DNA from: an uncultured Oxalobacteraceae bacterium | Lineage (GTDB): Bacteria > Pseudomonadota > Gammaproteobacteria > Burkholderiales > Burkholderiaceae | DNA length: 19,504 nucleotides | Assembly (NCBI GenBank): GCA_946478765.1 | Contig: CAMLDH010000032.1 | Location: 1-19,504, forward strand | Direction: 5' to 3' | Shown: in pieces, positions 16,165-19,504 of the stretch | How positions within the stretch are numbered: the stretch's first letter is position 1 | Layout: the number at the start of each line of letters is the position of its first letter | Notes under the pieces: model-generated | What the model was told of the DNA's origin: nothing | The model's input: only the letters and a program-made list of their open reading frames with translations | Database searches by the model: none | Position numbers and translations under genes: made by a program

Positions 16165-16392
16165 CGTTTCACATGGCAAGGGTTTGTCAGGCGTAAATTT
16201 ACTGTCCAATCCTGATTGGATTGCCCTCGTTGTCAGCGGCTTGCGGTGCACGCATTGCGGCGTAGCGAACGCCGCTTTGCAGCCTTGGGCATTACATCGC
16301 GCTGCAAGGCGCCGGCAAAATACCCAATTTATTCCCTAACAGGTTCCAAGTGATGGATATGTTCCGTCAGCCGCCTGCCGTAAAATACCGGT

Positions 16393-17733
16393 ATGCAAAA
16401 CATTCCGATGAATTCCCGTACCGTGCCGGATGACGAACACTCGGCCTCCCTGCAAGCCTATTTCAAGCCGGAAATCGCACCCGATGACGTGGAACAGGTG
16501 TTTCGCCTCAAGCGCGCACAACCGCTGCTGCAAGCATTTACCGCGCTGTTTCACGGCGGATTCGACAGCGTTCTGGTGCGCTTGCTGGTGTTGCGCGAGC
16601 TGGCAGCCGATACGCAGTCTTCAGCGCTGACGCGCGCCGACATCAATACCAAACTCGCCTACCTCGACGCGGACAGTCTGGAAACCGTGCTGGCACGCCT
16701 GCGTTCGCATCAGTTGCTGAACTGGGATGCCGGGCAAGGCGTATACCGCATTACGCCGACCGCGCGCAACGTGTTGTCCGCCATCGACAACCTGCTGGCG
16801 CTGAGCCAGGGCGATGACGAAGCGGAAATGGGTTTCTTGCTGGCGCAGGTGGCGGGCTCGCAGGCGGTCGGCGGGGTGACGGTCGAACAGTTGCAGCATC
16901 TGCTCGGACGCCTGGTCGATCTGACCGAGGAATTCCGCGACGCCATCGCGTCCGGTTCGGAATTCCGCCTGCGCTCGGCACAGGTCAAGTGGAACATGGC
17001 GTGCGACTGGGTCGAAAAAGGGTCGCAAATCATTCATGCGATCACCAACGATCCGCGCGCCGATGCCGCCACGCATCGGGCGGCGCAGGCGATCGGCCGC
17101 GCGCAAAGCGCGCTGCTCAACATGCAGGGCATGTTCTCGCGCGCGCTTAATCAGAGCGAGCGCCAGCGCGTCCATCTCGGACAGTCGGGACTGTCGACCA
17201 CCGACATCAAGACCTGGCTCATGCGCCAGCAGGATCTCGCGGCGCTGGCCGACGGCGCCATCGCGATGCCGGTCACGCCGCTATTCGTCACGCCGTCGGA
17301 AATGATCGACGTGGCGGAAACCGAACTCTTTGCCGACCGCGTCAACGCCGCCGGGTCCGTCCTGCCCGATGGCGAGAATGCACCGGTATCGCACAGCGAA
17401 GCGGCTACGATGCCGGCCGAACTGGATGCGTGGCTGTCGCGCCTGGCCGCGTTCGCCGCGCCTGCGCGCACAGACACGCCGGTGCAAGACACGCTGTTGC
17501 CGGCAAGCTTTGCCGTCGCCTCCTACCGGGCATCGCTGCTGCCGCTCCTGGGCGACGAAAGCGAATCCGTGCTGCAGGGTGGAACCGCCACGATGGCGCG
17601 CCTGCCGCTGGTATTCACGCCAAGCGACGGCATGGTAATGCTGGCCGACCCGCAGGTGGCGGCGATGTCATCCGCCACCCTGGCACGCCAATCAGACCAA
17701 GACAATCAACCGGATATTTCCCATGAACGATGA
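16393..17733 (+). CDS. Kleisin-like subunit of an SMC/condensin-like complex
   Basis: This 446-residue soluble protein was identified mainly from context. Its N-terminal half contains winged-helix-like segments (LVRLLVLRELAAD, LTRADINTKLAYLDADSLETVLARLRSHQLLNWD, GVYRITPTARNVLSAI), and a long helical middle (about 140-290) resembles MukF/MksF or JetA-type kleisins. An acidic, alanine-rich C-terminal part is less conserved-looking. It overlaps the next gene by 11 bases (ATG at 17723 inside its last codons), so the two are translationally coupled and probably form a complex with the SMC ATPase that follows. ATGs at 16393 and 16408 are both possible, with no strong ribosome site. The exact family (DUF3375/JetA or MksF-like) is not settled. 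Confidence 0.7.
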   Translation: MQNIPMNSRTVPDDEHSASLQAYFKPEIAPDDVEQVFRLKRAQPLLQAFTALFHGGFDSVLVRLLVLRELAADTQSSALTRADINTKLAYLDADSLETVLARLRSHQLLNWDAGQGVYRITPTARNVLSAIDNLLALSQGDDEAEMGFLLAQVAGSQAVGGVTVEQLQHLLGRLVDLTEEFRDAIASGSEFRLRSAQVKWNMACDWVEKGSQIIHAITNDPRADAATHRAAQAIGRAQSALLNMQGMFSRALNQSERQRVHLGQSGLSTTDIKTWLMRQQDLAALADGAIAMPVTPLFVTPSEMIDVAETELFADRVNAAGSVLPDGENAPVSHSEAATMPAELDAWLSRLAAFAAPARTDTPVQDTLLPASFAVASYRASLLPLLGDESESVLQGGTATMARLPLVFTPSDGMVMLADPQVAAMSSATLARQSDQDNQPDISHER

Positions 17734-18385
17734 AGCGCAAATCCTGATCGCGCAACTATTGACGCACCAGACCTTGCGGCGCGACGACAAGCGGGTCAAG
17801 CGCGCCTTGTCGGACGAACTGTTTCGCGCCGATCTCGACACCCGCCTTGCCGCCTGCGGCTTGAAGCTGCTCGACAATGTCTACGCCGACAACGTGACAT
17901 TGGCGCTGACGCGCGAGGTCGAGCCGAAAATCTTCGGCGCACGCGATGTCTGGCAAAACAATAATTTCGGACTGGCGCGCGACGGCGTTGCGCTGCTCGT
18001 TGTGTTGTGGGCGCTGATCATCCTGCCCAAGCGCGAGCGGCAGGAAGCGCATCAGCATGCCGAACAGGACCAGAACGACATGTTCGGCAAGGACAAGCCG
18101 CTGCCACGGGCGGAGGACACGTCGATCGGCATGTCCTACAAGGCGCTGCTGGCCGATTTCGGCGACAAGCTCGGCAAGAAAACCCGCATGGACATGAACC
18201 TGGGACAGCTGCGCACGCTCGGTTTCATCGAGCGGCGCGGCGATACCATCGTCGAAGGCCCGCTGCTGGACCTGATGATGGATACCGACGTGCTGAAGGA
18301 ACGCATCATCAACGGCGCGCTGGCCGATGTCTTCAAGCGCGCGCCGCAAGAAGCGGCCATCCTGCCCTTCCCGCAAACAGAATAA
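17723..18385 (+). CDS. KITE-like subunit (MksE / JetB, DUF4194-like)
   Basis: This 220-residue protein has no membrane helix apart from a short hydrophobic strand (GVALLVVLWALIILP, about residues 92-106), which more likely forms a buried core helix. The C-terminal part, SYKALLADFGDKLGKK followed by LGQLRTLGFIERRGDTIVEGPLLDLM, looks like the second winged helix of KITE proteins that bind kleisins in MukBEF, MksBEF and JetABC complexes. Size and position between a kleisin-like gene and an SMC gene fit MksE/JetB. The SMC gene starts seven bases after its stop. Identification rests on context plus this fold-level resemblance. Confidence 0.72.
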   Translation: MNDEAQILIAQLLTHQTLRRDDKRVKRALSDELFRADLDTRLAACGLKLLDNVYADNVTLALTREVEPKIFGARDVWQNNNFGLARDGVALLVVLWALIILPKRERQEAHQHAEQDQNDMFGKDKPLPRAEDTSIGMSYKALLADFGDKLGKKTRMDMNLGQLRTLGFIERRGDTIVEGPLLDLMMDTDVLKERIINGALADVFKRAPQEAAILPFPQTE

Positions 18386-18392
18386 GGCTCGC

Positions 18393-19504
18393 ATGTTTCA
18401 TATCAAATCGCTTGAGATGGTCCATTGGGATTACTGGCAACGCATCAAGAACATCCCGCTCGATGCCAAGATCATCACCATCGCGGGACAGAACGGCTCC
18501 GGCAAGACCACGCTGCTCGATGCGCTGCGCACGCTGTTCGGGCTGGACTGTTCGATGGGGCGCTCGTACAAGCACTACGCGCGCCACTCCGGGCAACAGA
18601 CCGCGTGGCTGCGCGCAGTGGTCGACAATCGCGCCACTGGCCGGCAGTTGTCGAACCGGCCGTTCCGCTCGTCCGGCTTTTTCAGCGAAGACGAAGTGAC
18701 GCTGTTTTGCCAGATCCAGAAAAACGGCGGCGACTGGAAGCGCCAATATTTGATGCGCGGCGGCGCGGTCGAGATCGAGGCGGTGCAGGATGCCAACGAC
18801 TGGCTGGGCCTGGAAAACTATCGCAAGCGCCTGGCCAATGCCGGACTGTCGCCGGCGATGGCGAAGGTGCTGGCGCTGGAGCAGGGAGAAACCGACAAAC
18901 TGTGCGAATACGCGCCGCGCCAATTGCTGGATCTGGTGTTCCAGGTATTCGGCGACAAGGAAGTGCTGGACGCCTACGACGAAGCCAAGCGCCACCAGCG
19001 CGACACCGAAGCGGAGTTGCAGCGCTTCGAGGCGGAACTGCAATCGTCCGAAACCAACCTGGAACGGCTGCGTTTGCGCGCAGCGAACTATCATCGATGG
19101 GAAGGCCTGAACAAGGAACGGCGCGACCTGCGCGAAGAAATCCTTCCCAGCCTGCAGTATCACGAAGTCCGCGAGAAGAGCGCACTCGTGAGCCGCACGC
19201 TGCGCGATGCAAAGCAATCGCTGGCGGCGCAGGATGCGCAATTGTCCGGCAAACGCGCCGAGGTGGCGGAGCGCGGCGCCGCATTGAGCGCGGCACATGA
19301 GCACGAGACGACGCTGGAGCAGGAAAAATCGACGCTGGAACAACGCCTGAGCGACCTCAACCGCAAGCTGAAACCGCTGGAAAACCTGCTGGAACAAAAA
19401 GCCCGCCTGCAAAAGCTCGCCGCCGATGCCGGCGCCGATATCGCCAGCGTCACGACCCACCTGGAGCAAAAAGAAGCCGACTACATGCGGCAGCGCCAGA
19501 CGCG
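18393..19504 (+). CDS. SMC/MukB-like ATPase (JetC/MksB-type), 3' end outside the window
   Basis: The frame stays open from the ATG at 18393 to the window end, 370 codons, so the gene is partial. The N-terminus FHIKSLEMVHWDYWQRIKNI leads to a Walker A motif GQNGSGKTT (residues 32-40) and a likely Q-loop region (about 70-80). The segment VLALEQGETDKLCEYAPRQLLDLVFQVFGDKEVLDAYDEA (from about residue 161) is typical of SMC heads where the coiled coil begins. From about residue 195 the sequence is almost entirely charged heptad-like coiled coil. This is the DNA-bridging or loop-extruding ATPase of the operon. Walker B, signature motif and hinge lie beyond the window. Confidence 0.88.
   Translation, partial: MFHIKSLEMVHWDYWQRIKNIPLDAKIITIAGQNGSGKTTLLDALRTLFGLDCSMGRSYKHYARHSGQQTAWLRAVVDNRATGRQLSNRPFRSSGFFSEDEVTLFCQIQKNGGDWKRQYLMRGGAVEIEAVQDANDWLGLENYRKRLANAGLSPAMAKVLALEQGETDKLCEYAPRQLLDLVFQVFGDKEVLDAYDEAKRHQRDTEAELQRFEAELQSSETNLERLRLRAANYHRWEGLNKERRDLREEILPSLQYHEVREKSALVSRTLRDAKQSLAAQDAQLSGKRAEVAERGAALSAAHEHETTLEQEKSTLEQRLSDLNRKLKPLENLLEQKARLQKLAADAGADIASVTTHLEQKEADYMRQRQT

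Noticed and set aside
16205..16220. Small inverted repeat TCCAAT-CCTG-ATTGGA after the PCu(A)C gene, considered as a terminator.
   Set aside because: Six-base AT-rich stem with no T-run after it; too weak to call.
17995..18045. Hydrophobic strand in the KITE-like protein (GVALLVVLWALIILP), considered as a transmembrane helix.
   Set aside because: It is short, lies between soluble segments of a protein whose neighbours are cytoplasmic DNA-binding subunits, and fits a buried core helix.

Overview
The window looks like chromosomal DNA of a betaproteobacterium in the Burkholderiales, most likely Oxalobacteraceae (Herminiimonas/Herbaspirillum/Collimonas type). The basis is the cytochrome oxidase gene order coxB-coxA-small ORF-ctaG-DUF2970-coxC, the neighbouring bioC, comF and trmL genes, and overall codon and base use. 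This placement is inference; no database was consulted.

Region 1 (about 105-5372, minus strand) is an aa3/caa3-type cytochrome c oxidase operon. It starts at a recognisable sigma70-like promoter (about 5343-5372), then a DUF2244 membrane protein, subunit II with a fused C-terminal cytochrome c domain, subunit I, a 35-residue membrane peptide, the copper chaperone CtaG/Cox11, a DUF2970 protein and subunit III. It ends at a strong hairpin terminator (105-133). A periplasmic PCu(A)C-type copper chaperone that could serve the same oxidase lies apart at 15667-16164.

Region 2 (5525-7787) holds housekeeping genes: bioC (minus strand, biotin synthesis), divergent from comF (phosphoribosyltransferase family) and trmL (tRNA wobble 2'-O-methyltransferase).

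Region 3 (8181-15321) is the unusual part. A periplasmic di-haem peroxidase is followed after 28 bases by a membrane hybrid histidine kinase (sensor, HisKA, HATPase, receiver, Hpt). After a 487-base, partly AT-rich gap comes a 988-residue protein with an architecture I do not recognise from any described system: an indoleamine 2,3-dioxygenase (IDO)-like haem domain, a cytochrome b5 domain, an unidentified histidine-containing helical segment, and a receiver plus Hpt tail. The tail is a roughly 93% identical copy of the 3' end of the adjacent kinase gene. The IDO-b5 part is clearly lower in GC than everything around it. The simplest reading is that a foreign haem/redox gene was fused to a copied phosphorelay tail of the neighbouring kinase, giving a putative haem/redox-linked phosphorelay protein. 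This is the main discovery candidate.

Region 4 (16393 to window end, plus strand) is a three-gene SMC/condensin-like operon: a kleisin-like protein, a small KITE-like protein and a MukB/JetC-like SMC ATPase cut off by the window edge. It belongs to the broad MksBEF/Wadjet (JetABC) group, but the window ends before a possible nuclease gene (JetD/MksG), so chromosome maintenance and plasmid defence cannot be told apart.

I saw no tRNA, rRNA, CRISPR array or transposase gene.
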